DNA of 64,000 nucleotides from Rhizobium anhuiense (lineage in GTDB: Bacteria; Pseudomonadota; Alphaproteobacteria; Rhizobiales; Rhizobiaceae), in the NCBI RefSeq assembly GCF_003985145.1, contig NZ_ML133526.1, positions 124,001-188,000 on the forward strand, written 5' to 3'. The notes beneath the pieces are model-generated. The model searched no databases, was not told the origin of the DNA, and saw only the letters and a program-made list of their open reading frames with translations. Below are positions 38,650 to 47,596 of this stretch, in pieces (the first letter of the stretch is position 1; every line of letters starts with the position of its first letter). Position numbers and translations under genes: made by a program.

Positions 38650-39159
38650 ATGCATATTCGAAAGGCAGTTTCTGCCGACGCAGCGGAACTGAGCGAGCTC
38701 CTCAACGAGATCATCCGGGCTGGGGGAACAACAGCACTCGAGACACCGCTTTCGGCTGCCGAGTTCGTGGACTGGTTCATCGACGGCGAGTTTCCTCTTC
38801 TCTGCCATGTCGCGGAGCATGATCGGTCGCTTGTCGGCTTTCAGTCGCTCAGCCTATACGGCGATCCGCCGAAAGGCTTTGCCGACATCGGGACCTTCGC
38901 CCGTATGAACCCAAAGGCTCCAGGCGTCGGCAGCGCGCTCTTTCCCGCAACCCGGGCCGCAGCGGAGGAACTCGGGCTCGACTTCATCAATGCCACCATT
39001 CGGGCCGACAATGTCAGCGGTCTTGCCTATTATGCCAAGATGGGCTTCGAGACCTATGACCGGCTGGTCCAGGTTCCGCTTCAAGACGGGACGCCCGTCG
39101 ACAGGATCAAGAAGCGTTTCAGGATAGATGCCAGGCATCGCGCGACACCTCACGCCTGA
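38650..39159 (+). CDS. GNAT-family N-acetyltransferase
   Basis: A 169-aa protein. The acetyl-CoA-binding segment (NPKAPGVGSALFPATRAAAE) and the GNAT C-terminal YYAKMGFETYDR are present. The ATG at 38650 follows TGGAGGTC; the frame is open from 38425. Relatives acetylate amines, some of them phosphinothricin-like amino acids. It shows no functional link with its neighbours and looks like a single gene. Confidence 0.75.
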   Translation: MHIRKAVSADAAELSELLNEIIRAGGTTALETPLSAAEFVDWFIDGEFPLLCHVAEHDRSLVGFQSLSLYGDPPKGFADIGTFARMNPKAPGVGSALFPATRAAAEELGLDFINATIRADNVSGLAYYAKMGFETYDRLVQVPLQDGTPVDRIKKRFRIDARHRATPHA

Positions 39160-39327
39160 ATGTGTCGACGGATCTGTGGGCGTGCCCTGCATCCAAGTGT
39201 CGGACCAGTTCAGGGTCAGCACGACTGGGGCGTGCCGCGACCGGTGCTGTGAAGAAGCGCAACTGGCTGAACACGTGGCCTGCCGGCGGAAGGAACTGAA
39301 ACGAAGTCCTCAGCCGTGAACCCCTCG

Positions 39328-39795
39328 TCATATCCGTTCGATGCGGACCGGGAATTCGCCGCGTACCAGCAGCGGGTCGAAGCCGCTATCAAATCGACCG
39401 AGCCGGATCAACCCGTCCCAGCTGTAATCGGCATAAAACAGGGCAAGGTTGCCCCATGGCTTGAAGTAGCAGAGATCACCCGGCTGCTCGTTGTCGAAGG
39501 GACCGGTAGCTTCCTCGGTGAGTTTGCGCGGGAGATAGACGATCTTTTCGTTTTTGCCGTAGTCTTCGATCTTGAGATCCAGGGGAAGCATCGAAGCGAG
39601 GTCGAGCGCCGACGGATTGTCGTAGAGCGTCGCCGTCATGGTCATGCCGTTGAAGATTATCCGGATTCTGACATCGGTCGGTACTTGGCTCGCTGGATCC
39701 CGGCCTTCCTGTCCCTTGGCCGCATACGGCAGGGTTGCGGTTGCGAAGGTTGCGCCGAGGAGCGCACGGCGCGTCAGATATGAGGATGTCGACAT
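39328..39795 (-). CDS. Exported cyclophilin-like fold protein
   Basis: A 155-aa protein. Its N-terminus looks like a Tat signal (LTRRALLGATFATATLPYAA). The mature part, from about residue 40, has the pattern of cyclophilin_like proteins (RIRIIFNGMTMTATLYDN, GDLCYFKPWGNLALFYADY). No peptidyl-prolyl isomerase activity is implied; the family's function is unsettled. It is last gene of the leftward MFS-SDR operon, 12 bp after the SDR. Confidence 0.72.
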   Translation of the reverse strand: MSTSSYLTRRALLGATFATATLPYAAKGQEGRDPASQVPTDVRIRIIFNGMTMTATLYDNPSALDLASMLPLDLKIEDYGKNEKIVYLPRKLTEEATGPFDNEQPGDLCYFKPWGNLALFYADYSWDGLIRLGRFDSGFDPLLVRGEFPVRIERI

Positions 39796-39807
39796 GACTG
39801 CACTCCG

Positions 39808-40554
39808 TCAGACCGGCTGAGCAGTCGGCCGAAACAGGATCTCATTGATATCGACGTCGTCGGGTTCGTTCACCGCGAACGCGACGGTGCGGGCGAAGGT
39901 ATCTGCACCGACCGCGATCTTGCTGACGAATTCCCTCGTGCCGGCCTGGATATCCTTCTCGCTGATATGCTCGAGCAGTTCGGTACTGACTGCGCCGGGA
40001 GAAATGATCGTCGTGCGGATATTGTAGGGCTTTACTTCCTTCCGCAGGCCTTCGGACAGGGCGCGCACGGCAAATTTGGTGGCGCAATAGACGGTGGCAC
40101 CGGGGTCGACCACATGACCGTAGACGGACGAGACATTGATGATGTGCCCGGATTTCCGGGCCTTCATGTGCGGAAGCGCTGCGGCGATGCCATAAAGTAC
40201 ACCCTTGATGTTGACGTCGATCATACGGTCCCACTCATCGATCTTGAGCCGTTCGAGTGGTGCAAGCGGCATCAGACCGGCATTGTTCAGCATCACGTCG
40301 ATGCGGCCGAACTCCTCCACCGCAGTGTCCACCAGTTTCTTGACCTGGTTCCGGTCGGTGACGTCGGTGGAAACGGCCTTGGCCTTATAGCCTCTAGCGG
40401 TCAACTCGCTCGCCAGCGCATCGATGCGCCCGCTTCGGCGCGCACCGAGGACGACGAGAGCGCCGCGCTCGGCCAGATGGCGTGCCGTGGCCTCGCCAAG
40501 CCCGCTGCTTGCGCCTGTGATGACGACGACTTTGTTTTCAATGCCCTGAGACAT
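39808..40554 (-). CDS. SDR-family oxidoreductase
   Basis: A 248-aa classical SDR with TGASSGLG nucleotide motif, NNAG, catalytic Ser in NVSSVYG and [17 protein letters not shown] after the second strand has an Arg pair typical of NADPH use. The ATG at 40554 follows AAGGAGAT. It sits between an MFS exporter and a cyclophilin-like protein under a divergent LysR, a common layout for general detoxification units. Substrate unknown. Confidence 0.85.
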   Translation of the reverse strand: MSQGIENKVVVITGASSGLGEATARHLAERGALVVLGARRSGRIDALASELTARGYKAKAVSTDVTDRNQVKKLVDTAVEEFGRIDVMLNNAGLMPLAPLERLKIDEWDRMIDVNIKGVLYGIAAALPHMKARKSGHIINVSSVYGHVVDPGATVYCATKFAVRALSEGLRKEVKPYNIRTTIISPGAVSTELLEHISEKDIQAGTREFVSKIAVGADTFARTVAFAVNEPDDVDINEILFRPTAQPV

Positions 40555-40582
40555 GCCGATCTCCTTTGTCGAATTCGGAAGG

Positions 40583-41770
40583 TTAAGTGCGAGGGCTCGC
40601 CAGAGCGGCGAGCAGGGCTGATCCCGCGAGCAGGAAGGCGGCGAGCAGGAAGGCGCTCCACCAGCCGGCAGTGTCGAACAGCACCCCGCCCGCAAAGGCG
40701 CCACTGGCGATGGCGAATTGGATCAATGCCACCTGCAGCCCACCGCCGGCTTCAAGTTCGCCGGGAATGATGCGTGTCATCCAGGTATTCCAGGCCACCG
40801 GAATAGGGGTGGTGAAGAACCCCCACAGCACCAGCAAGGCTGCTGTGACGGCCGTGAAGGGACCGAGGGCAATCAGCAGAAGGGCAAGCATCGCGAGCCC
40901 GCTCGGCAATCCGATCAGCAGGGCGGCAAGATGCCGCCGGAGGACGAAGCCGACAATGGATGTTCCCGCGAGGCCGCCAATGCCGAGCCCGAGAAGCATC
41001 ATCGACAGTCCGTTCAATTCAACGCCCGTGACGCTTTCGAGGAATGGGCGCAGATAGATCGACAGTGCGTTCTGGCCGATGAAAGCGAGGCTGGTCGCCG
41101 CCATCCCGATCGCGAATCTGCGATTGCGCAGCAGTCCGAAGATTCTGGCAACCGAGACCGCTGCCGTTGCCGGCATCTTCGGCAGGACGGCCAATTGCCA
41201 TACGAGCGCAGCCAGACCTATCGGAACCGTGATGAAGAAGGTGCCACGCCATCCGATCAGCCCGCCGAGGAAACTACCGAGGGGCGCAGCGATGACGACC
41301 GCAAATGCGGTGCCGCCCTGGAGCAAGGCGATAGCCTTGGGCAGGTCGACTCCAGAAGCCAGGCGTGCCAGGATGGCTGTCGACAGCGACCAGAAGCCGC
41401 CGATCGAAATGCCGACCAGCGCCCGCCCGACCAGAAAGACGAGGAAGTTCGGAGCAAGAGCCACGGCCAGACTGGAAGCGACCAGCACCGCCGTATAGAG
41501 CAGGACGACCGTTTTCCGGTCGAGCCTTGCCAAAAACGCGTTGCCGAAAAGACTGGTGATCACCGCAAAAAGGCCAGAGACGGCGATCGCTTGTCCGGCC
41601 TGACCTTCGGAGATGGCCAGATCCTGGGCGATCGGCGTCAGAAGGCTCACCGGCATGAACTCCAGCCCCACCAGGAGAAAGGTCAGAAGCGAGAGGCAGG
41701 TGACCGCAGCCCATGGAGTAACGGTGCTGTCGGCCGGAACAGCCTCATCCAATGTCAGTTCGATGGTCAT
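40583..41770 (-). CDS. MFS transporter (DHA1-type efflux)
   Basis: A 395-aa membrane protein with twelve predicted helices. The first cytoplasmic loop carries a motif A variant ([13 protein letters not shown]). It resembles the AraJ/YdhP sugar-efflux and drug-efflux branch. It is first gene of a three-gene operon divergent from the LysR gene at 41867, which probably controls it. Confidence 0.85.
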   Translation of the reverse strand: MTIELTLDEAVPADSTVTPWAAVTCLSLLTFLLVGLEFMPVSLLTPIAQDLAISEGQAGQAIAVSGLFAVITSLFGNAFLARLDRKTVVLLYTAVLVASSLAVALAPNFLVFLVGRALVGISIGGFWSLSTAILARLASGVDLPKAIALLQGGTAFAVVIAAPLGSFLGGLIGWRGTFFITVPIGLAALVWQLAVLPKMPATAAVSVARIFGLLRNRRFAIGMAATSLAFIGQNALSIYLRPFLESVTGVELNGLSMMLLGLGIGGLAGTSIVGFVLRRHLAALLIGLPSGLAMLALLLIALGPFTAVTAALLVLWGFFTTPIPVAWNTWMTRIIPGELEAGGGLQVALIQFAIASGAFAGGVLFDTAGWWSAFLLAAFLLAGSALLAALASPRT

Positions 41771-41831
41771 TCCGCGTTCTCCTGTCCATTGCGGAATGAG
41801 ATAGCCGGATTGGTTTTGACAGACTAGCGGC

Positions 41832-41837
41832 TATAAT
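41832..41837 (+). promoter_or_regulatory. Likely -10 box of the LysR gene
   Basis: TATAAT at 41832-41837, 29 bp before the LysR start. An ATAGCCG ... CGGCTAT inverted repeat (about 41800-41835) overlaps it and could be the regulator's own site in the divergent gap. Confidence 0.4.
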
Positions 41838-41866
41838 CTGCATGTTGTGATGAAGGAGATTCACCA

Positions 41867-42763
41867 ATGCGGCGCGACGAATTCACCGAGATGCGGGCGT
41901 TTCTCGAAGTGGCCAGAGAGCGGAGCTTCACGCGCGCGGCCGCCAAGCTGGGTGTCACCCGCTCGGCCCTCAGCCATACGATCCGGGCACTGGAAGAACG
42001 GCTCGGCGTCCGCCTCCTCTCCCGTACGACACGGGATGTCGCGCCGACGGCGGCCGGGGAGCGCCTGGTGGAGAGCATCGAACCCCATTTCGAAATCATT
42101 GCCGCCGAGATCAGCGCAATCAGCGCCTTGCGCGACAAGCCCTCGGGCCATGTCCGCATCGTATGTCCCGACGACGCCATCGAGTTGGTTTTTCGTCCAA
42201 GACTCTCAGCCTTCTTGCGAGATTATCCTGATATCATCGTGGAGCTCATTATCGACAACGGATTCACGAACATCGTCGAGCGTCAGTTCGACGCCGGCGT
42301 TCGGCTGGGCGAGGCGGTTGCACGCGACATGGTGGCCGTTCGCATCGGCCCCGATGTCTCCTATGCCGTGGTCGGATCACCCGATTATTTCGCCCGCCGT
42401 TCCGTGCCGGCAAGCCCGCAAGACCTGACCCTCCACAATTGCGTCAACCTGCGGCTGCCAACCTCGGGCGCGCTCTATGCCTGGGAATTCGAGAAGGACG
42501 CACGCGAGTTCAGCGTCCGCGTCGACGGCCAGCTGATCCTAAGCCATATCGGATCGGCGATCGATGCCGCCCTCGACGGCGTCGGCCTCGCCTATTTGCC
42601 GAAGGACCTCATCCGACGATACGTTGAAACCGGTTTGCTCCGGGAGGTCCTTGCCGATTGGTGCCCGACCTTCCAAGGCTATCATCTCTACTATCCCAGC
42701 CGCCGCCATTTCTCGCCGGCCTTCAGCGCCTTCGTCGAGGCCTTCCGGTTCAGATCCCGGTAG
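41867..42763 (+). CDS. LysR-family transcriptional regulator
   Basis: A 298-aa protein with N-terminal HTH (SFTRAAAKLGVTRSALSHTI, about 18-37) and effector domain from about 90. It belongs to the CrgA/DmlR-like branch (LLSRTTRDVAPTAAGE). It is divergent from the MFS-SDR-cyclophilin-like operon. GAAGGAGA precedes the start. Effector unknown. Confidence 0.88.
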   Translation: MRRDEFTEMRAFLEVARERSFTRAAAKLGVTRSALSHTIRALEERLGVRLLSRTTRDVAPTAAGERLVESIEPHFEIIAAEISAISALRDKPSGHVRIVCPDDAIELVFRPRLSAFLRDYPDIIVELIIDNGFTNIVERQFDAGVRLGEAVARDMVAVRIGPDVSYAVVGSPDYFARRSVPASPQDLTLHNCVNLRLPTSGALYAWEFEKDAREFSVRVDGQLILSHIGSAIDAALDGVGLAYLPKDLIRRYVETGLLREVLADWCPTFQGYHLYYPSRRHFSPAFSAFVEAFRFRSR

Positions 42764-42820
42764 CATCACACCGGAGGCAACTGCAGTTGGGGTATTGGCG
42801 CACTCGAAAAGGCAGCGCCA

Positions 42821-42842
42821 TGCACACAAAATGATGCTTTTC
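42821..42842 (+). promoter_or_regulatory. Candidate LysR site before the creatininase-family gene
   Basis: TGCACACAAA-ATGATGCTTTTC closely matches TGCGCACGAATTTTGATGCTTTTC at 44729-44752, before the NMT1 ABC operon, with a 2-base gap. A perfect CCTGTC-AA-GACAGG hairpin (42866-42879) lies between this site and the start codon. Confidence 0.5.
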
Positions 42843-42900
42843 GCGCTCATCGTTATTCCCTACTTCCTGTCAAGACAGGTGACGAAAAGGGGACGACCGG

Positions 42901-43698
42901 ATGGCGACGCCGTTTTACTGGAACGAGCTCAACACATATGATTTTGCCGGCCTTTGCCCCGAGACCACGATTGCCGTTCTGCCTATCGCCTCGACGGAAC
43001 AGCACGGCCCGCATCTGCCGATCGCAACCGATGTCGCCATCGCGACCGGCATGCTGGCGGAGCTGAAGAGGCAGCGGCCGGAGAATCTGGACATCCTGGT
43101 CCTTCCGACACAGGAGATCGGCAAGGCCAACGAACATATTTACGGCCCCGGCACGCTGTCGCTCAGTGCAGAGCTGCTCATCCCCGTCTGGACGGCGATT
43201 GGCGCAAAGGTTGCGGAAGCCGGGCTGAGGAAGATGGTGATCGTCAATTCCCACGGCGGCAATGTCGACGTCATGAGCATCGTCGCGCGTGAACTGCGCG
43301 TGCGCCATCAAATGGCGGTGGTCTCCACGCAATGGGGCCGGTTCGGCCACCCGGAAGGCATGGTCAGCGATCACGAGAGCAGATACGGCATTCACGGCGG
43401 CGATGTCGAGACATCGTTGATGCTGCACTTCCGCCCCGACTTGGTGCGTATGGACAAGGCAGAGAATTTCGCCTCGAAGGCCGAACGGATGCGGCAGCAA
43501 TCCAAATATCTTCAGCCCCTGCCGCCGCATTCGCTGGCCTGGATCGCGCATGACCTCAACCCCCTCGGCGTGGTCGGCGATGCCTCGATCGCCACCGCCG
43601 AAAAGGGCGAAGCGATCTGCCGCCATCAGGTCACGGGGTTTGTTGAATTGCTTGAAGACCTCAAGGCCTATCCACTTTCGAATCTCTATGTGAAATAG
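42901..43698 (+). CDS. Creatininase-family amidohydrolase
   Basis: A 265-aa protein. Metal-site residues are kept: STEQHGPHLPIATDVAIA (Glu/His/Asp), NSHGGN and IHGGDVETSLML (Glu). The family hydrolyses cyclic or linear amides: creatinine, formamidopyrimidine (ArfB) and others. It lies before the LysR/NMT1-ABC/CodA-like module and shares a promoter element with it, so it may act on a nitrogen heterocycle imported there. The last 38 bp overlap the end of the converging LysR gene. Confidence 0.8.
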   Translation: MATPFYWNELNTYDFAGLCPETTIAVLPIASTEQHGPHLPIATDVAIATGMLAELKRQRPENLDILVLPTQEIGKANEHIYGPGTLSLSAELLIPVWTAIGAKVAEAGLRKMVIVNSHGGNVDVMSIVARELRVRHQMAVVSTQWGRFGHPEGMVSDHESRYGIHGGDVETSLMLHFRPDLVRMDKAENFASKAERMRQQSKYLQPLPPHSLAWIAHDLNPLGVVGDASIATAEKGEAICRHQVTGFVELLEDLKAYPLSNLYVK

Positions 43699-44650
43699 GC
43701 TCGGCCGCGGATCTCGTATCAGGTGGGATATGGCCCTTGGCCTGCAATTCCTGCACCAGGCCGAGCAGTTCGGCGAGCAGATATTCGACGAAAAGGCTGG
43801 TGGCCGCGTCGAGCGGCGCCCTGGCGCGCGCAAACAGCTTCATCTGCTGGTAACGCGCATGCGGCTCGGCGATCGGACGGAAGACGAGTTCGCCGCGCCG
43901 GCATTCGGTGATGACGTCGAGCGGATTGAGCAGCGTCAGCCCGGTGCCGCATTTGACGAGTTGCTTCAGCATCTCCGATGCATTGGTTTCCAGCACCGGC
44001 TCGACAGGGATGGGCAAGCGCGCAAAGGCAAGGTTGATCACCTCGCGCAGGCTGGTGCCCGGTTGCGCCAGAACCAGTTTTTCCTGCGTGACATCGGCAA
44101 GGTTGATCGGCCCGGGACCGATCAGGTGATGGCCCGGCGGCAGCACGACACCGATCGGGATATCGAAATTTCCGAGCGTGCGGATCCCCGGCATGGCCGG
44201 GATATTGAAGCCGAGACCGATATCCACCTCGCCTGATACAACGGGGCTGGCCGTCGTGCCGCCGGTATCGTTGCGCAGCTGGACGAAGACGCGTGGATGC
44301 TCTGAAAGAAAGCGCGCGATGATTTCGGGCAGCGGCCCGGCGGCAAGGCCGACGGTCGTCACCATGCGCACCTTCCCAGCCTGCTGCATCTTGAGGCTGC
44401 GGATGCGCCCCTCCAGGCGCTCGTAATTCTTCAGCACGTCCCGGATATGTTCGATGCAGAGTTCACCGGCAGCCGTCAGCCGCAAACCGCGCGGCAGCCG
44501 CTCGAAAAGCGGCGCCCCGATCTCTTCCTCCAGCGCCAGAATCTGCCTGTTGACCGCCGATGACGCAACATTGAGGCGCGCGGCCGCCTTGCGGATCGAA
44601 CCGGAACGGGCGATCTCGTTGATGTAAAGAAGGCGTCTGGAGTGCAGCAT
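43661..44650 (-). CDS. LysR-family transcriptional regulator
   Basis: A 329-aa protein with HTH at about 5-60 (SIRKAAARLNVASSAVNRQI) and effector domain to about 300. The C-terminus is extended and reaches into the creatininase-family gene. It is divergent from the NMT1-type ABC operon; repeats in the 183-bp gap and the match upstream of 42901 make it the likely regulator of both units. Confidence 0.88.
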   Translation of the reverse strand: MLHSRRLLYINEIARSGSIRKAAARLNVASSAVNRQILALEEEIGAPLFERLPRGLRLTAAGELCIEHIRDVLKNYERLEGRIRSLKMQQAGKVRMVTTVGLAAGPLPEIIARFLSEHPRVFVQLRNDTGGTTASPVVSGEVDIGLGFNIPAMPGIRTLGNFDIPIGVVLPPGHHLIGPGPINLADVTQEKLVLAQPGTSLREVINLAFARLPIPVEPVLETNASEMLKQLVKCGTGLTLLNPLDVITECRRGELVFRPIAEPHARYQQMKLFARARAPLDAATSLFVEYLLAELLGLVQELQAKGHIPPDTRSAAEPISHRDSKVDRP

Positions 44651-44709
44651 GATCTCTCCGGTGCATAAATTTTACGCAGGGCGCACAAATTATCTTCAGC
44701 TTTCCGACA

Positions 44710-44752
44710 GATGCCGAAAAGGCATCAATGCGCACGAATTTTGATGCTTTTC
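44710..44752 (+). promoter_or_regulatory. Operator region of the NMT1-ABC operon
   Basis: GATGCC-GAAAA-GGCATC (44710-44726) is a perfect dyad. GCATCAA ... TTGATGC (44722-44747) is a second one with a 12-bp centre. TGCGCACGAATTTTGATGCTTTTC (44729-44752) recurs in variant form at 42821. A GCGCACAAATTAT block at 44681 repeats its left part. A TCCCTTAAAAGGGA dyad lies nearer the start (44777-44790). Confidence 0.55.
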
Positions 44753-44833
44753 AAAGCGCAACGCAATGGCTCAAATTCCCTTAAAAGGGAGCCGACCAAG
44801 GCTTCCTTCGGTTAAAAAGGGGAACTGCCGACC

Positions 44834-45850
44834 ATGTTGAAAGCACTGACGAAGACGCAATTCCTGAGCTGCCTCGGCCTTGCCGCGATGCTTGCCGCCG
44901 CCTCGCCGGCGCTTGCCCTCGACAAGGTGAGCTACGGGACGAACTGGCTTGCCCAAGCTGAACATGGCGGCTTCTACCAGGCCGTCGCCGACGGCACCTA
45001 TGCGAAATACGGCCTCGACGTCACCATCGTCCAGGGCGGCCCGAATGCGGCAAACAGCGCGCTCCTGATCTCCGGCAAGCTCGATTTCTACATGGGCGGT
45101 CCGCAGGGAGAAATTTCCGCCGTCGAGCAGGGCATTCCGCTGGTCGATGTCGCCGCGATCTTCCAAAAGGATCCGCAGGTGCTGATCGCCCATCCGGATA
45201 ACGGCGTCGACAAGTTCGAGGACCTCGCCAAGCTGAAGACGCTGTTCCTCAGCAAGGACGGCTACCTCACCTATTTCGAATGGATGAAGGCCAACTTCAA
45301 AGGCTTCAAGGACGAGCAGTACAAACCCTATAACTTCAGCCCCGCCCCCTTCCTCGCAGACAAAGACTCCGCCCAGCAGGGCTACCTGACATCGGAACCC
45401 TACGAGATCCAGAAACAGGCAGGCTTCGAGCCGAAGGTCTTCCTGCTCGCCGACAACGGCTACTCGCCCTATTCGACGATGATCACGACGACGCAGGCGA
45501 TGCTCGACGGCAAGCCCGATGTGGTGCAGCGCTTTGTCGATGCCTCGATCGAAGGCTGGTACAACTACCTCTACGGCGACAACACCAAGGCGAACGAACT
45601 GATCAAGAAGGACAATCCTGAAATAACCGACGGCCAGATCGCCTATTCGATCGCCAAGATGAAGGAATACGGCATCATCGAATCCGGCGACAGCCTCGAC
45701 AAGGGCATCGGCTGCATTACCGACGCCCATTACAAGAAGTTCTTCGACGAGATGACCGCCATCAAGGTGTTCAAGACCGAGACCGACTATACCAAGGCCT
45801 TTACGACGAAGTTCGTGTGCAAGGGCACCGGAATGGCGCTGAAGAAATAA
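44834..45850 (+). CDS. ABC transporter substrate-binding protein (NMT1/THI5-like)
   Basis: A 338-aa periplasmic protein with a Sec signal peptide ending near 29 (ALAL). NMT1 family pattern follows: VSYGTNWLAQAEHGGFYQA, then GGPNAANSALLISG. Relatives bind pyrimidines (HMP precursors), riboflavin, taurine-like or aromatic ligands. Downstream enzymes suggest a heterocyclic amide or amine. AAGGGGAA precedes the ATG. Confidence 0.85.
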   Translation: MLKALTKTQFLSCLGLAAMLAAASPALALDKVSYGTNWLAQAEHGGFYQAVADGTYAKYGLDVTIVQGGPNAANSALLISGKLDFYMGGPQGEISAVEQGIPLVDVAAIFQKDPQVLIAHPDNGVDKFEDLAKLKTLFLSKDGYLTYFEWMKANFKGFKDEQYKPYNFSPAPFLADKDSAQQGYLTSEPYEIQKQAGFEPKVFLLADNGYSPYSTMITTTQAMLDGKPDVVQRFVDASIEGWYNYLYGDNTKANELIKKDNPEITDGQIAYSIAKMKEYGIIESGDSLDKGIGCITDAHYKKFFDEMTAIKVFKTETDYTKAFTTKFVCKGTGMALKK

Positions 45851-45863
45851 GCCTCCCAGGCCA

Positions 45864-45890
45864 GGTCCGCCGCCTGCCTGGCGGCGGACC
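45864..45890 (+). promoter_or_regulatory. Intercistronic stem-loop after the NMT1-type gene
   Basis: GGTCCGCCGCC, loop TGCCT, GGCGGCGGACC: a perfect 11-bp stem, 13 bp after the stop and before the ATPase gene. No T-run. Confidence 0.65.
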
Positions 45891-45917
45891 GCATCCCTTC
45901 GACAAACGAGCGAGAAT

Positions 45918-46742
45918 ATGTCCCTAGCCGAAACCAAGGCGGCGCCTTCCAAGGAAACGAAAAAGCGGCCGCTGGTTGTCATGCAATCGGTGTCGAAGGT
46001 CTTTTCCAGCGGCACGACAGCGCTTTCAGGCATGTCGCTGACGGTCGAAAGCGGCGAGTTCATCAGCCTCCTCGGCCCTTCCGGCTGCGGCAAGTCTACG
46101 GCGTTGCGCATCATCGCCGGCCTTGGCGACGTCACCGCGGGCAAGATCGACTGGCCGAGTTCACGCATCAATTCGAAAGGCCTGCCCGAGGGCGATATCG
46201 GCTTCGTCTTCCAGGAGCCGACGCTAATGCCGTGGAAGACCGTCTTCGGCAACGTCTACCTGCCGTTGAAATTGCGGGGGATTTCAAAGGCGGAAGCCCG
46301 TGACCGGATTGTGGAAGCGCTGGCGACCGTCGGTCTTCAAGATTTTGCCGATGCCTATCCACGAGAACTTTCCGGCGGCATGAAGATGCGCGTATCGATC
46401 GCCCGTGCGCTGGTGACGAAGCCGAAGCTGCTGCTGATGGACGAGCCTTTTGCGGCGCTCGACGAAATCACCCGCCAGAAGCTCAACGACGACGTGCTGC
46501 GGCTGTGGCAGACGACGGGTATCACTGTGATCTTCGTGACGCATTCGGTCTTCGAATCCGCTTACCTCTCCAACCGGATCGTGGTGATGAAGGCGAGACC
46601 CGGCCGCGTGCATGCCGATTTTCCGCTGATGACCAGCCTCGAGCGGGATTCGCATTATCGAACCTCGGAACAATATCGGCAGGCCTGCGAGACGGCCTCG
46701 CGTTCGTTGATCGAGGCGATCGGCGGATCGGAGGAGCACTGA
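45918..46742 (+). CDS. ABC transporter ATP-binding protein (SsuB/TauB-like)
   Basis: A 274-aa ATPase with Walker A GPSGCGKST, Q-loop FVFQEPTLMPW, signature LSGGMKMRVSIARAL, Walker B LLLMDEPFAALD and H-loop THSV. This is the nitrate/sulfonate/pyrimidine group that works with NMT1-type receptors. Its stop overlaps the permease start by one base (TGATG). Confidence 0.92.
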   Translation: MSLAETKAAPSKETKKRPLVVMQSVSKVFSSGTTALSGMSLTVESGEFISLLGPSGCGKSTALRIIAGLGDVTAGKIDWPSSRINSKGLPEGDIGFVFQEPTLMPWKTVFGNVYLPLKLRGISKAEARDRIVEALATVGLQDFADAYPRELSGGMKMRVSIARALVTKPKLLLMDEPFAALDEITRQKLNDDVLRLWQTTGITVIFVTHSVFESAYLSNRIVVMKARPGRVHADFPLMTSLERDSHYRTSEQYRQACETASRSLIEAIGGSEEH

Positions 46743-47596
46743 TGAGCGTCGAAAGCATCCAAACTGCCGAAGTCGCATCCCTGCCCGTCGCCAAACCGGC
46801 GAACGTCGGGCGGCGCGACCTGGCACTGCGCATCGCCGTGCCTTTCCTGGTCATCACCGTGCTCATCATCATCTGGGAGCTTTACGTGGTGCTCTCGGGC
46901 GTACCGCCTTACATCCTGCCCGGACCCGGCGCCGTGGCGGCAGCCTTCGTCAATGATTGGGGTACGCTTGCGCCTGCCCTCTGGGTCACGACCCAGATTA
47001 CCTTCATCTCGCTGATACTGGCGCTGATCGGCGGCGTGGGGTTTGCGATCTTTCTCGTGCAATCACGCTGGATCGAGATCGCCTTCTATCCGCTCGCCGT
47101 GATCCTGCAGGTGACGCCGATCGTGGCGATCTCGCCACTGATCCTGATCTACGCTCCCTCCACGCAGGTGGCGCTGCTCATCTGCGCCTTCCTCGTCGCA
47201 TTCTTCCCCATCCTGTCAAACATGGTGCAGGGCCTGAAGAGCGTCGACCATAACCTCATCAACCTCTTCGAACTCTACGGCGCCTCGCGCTGGCAGACGC
47301 TGATCCATCTGAAGATCCCAGCCGCCCAGCCCTATTTCATGACCGGTCTTCGCATCGGCGGCGGCCTTGCGCTGATCGCCGCCGTCGTCGCCGAATTTGC
47401 CGCGGGCTCCGCCGGCGCCGGCTCCGGCCTCGCTTTCCGCCTGCTGGAAGCGCAGTACCGGATGAACATACCGCGGCTCTTCGCTGCGCTCTTGATGCTC
47501 TCCATGCTTGGGGTCGCCATTTTCGGCCTTACCACCCTCATCGCCTGGCTGAGCCTCCACCGCTGGCATGAAAGCAGCATCAAACGGGAAAACTGA
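46742..47596 (+). CDS. ABC transporter permease (SsuC/ThiX-like)
   Basis: A 284-aa inner-membrane protein with about six helices. The EAA loop reads LFELYGASRWQTLIHLKIP. The start at 46742 fits the overlap with the ATPase stop; the frame is open from 46505. The stop overlaps the amidohydrolase start by one base, so the operon is tightly coupled. Confidence 0.9.
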   Translation: MSVESIQTAEVASLPVAKPANVGRRDLALRIAVPFLVITVLIIIWELYVVLSGVPPYILPGPGAVAAAFVNDWGTLAPALWVTTQITFISLILALIGGVGFAIFLVQSRWIEIAFYPLAVILQVTPIVAISPLILIYAPSTQVALLICAFLVAFFPILSNMVQGLKSVDHNLINLFELYGASRWQTLIHLKIPAAQPYFMTGLRIGGGLALIAAVVAEFAAGSAGAGSGLAFRLLEAQYRMNIPRLFAALLMLSMLGVAIFGLTTLIAWLSLHRWHESSIKREN

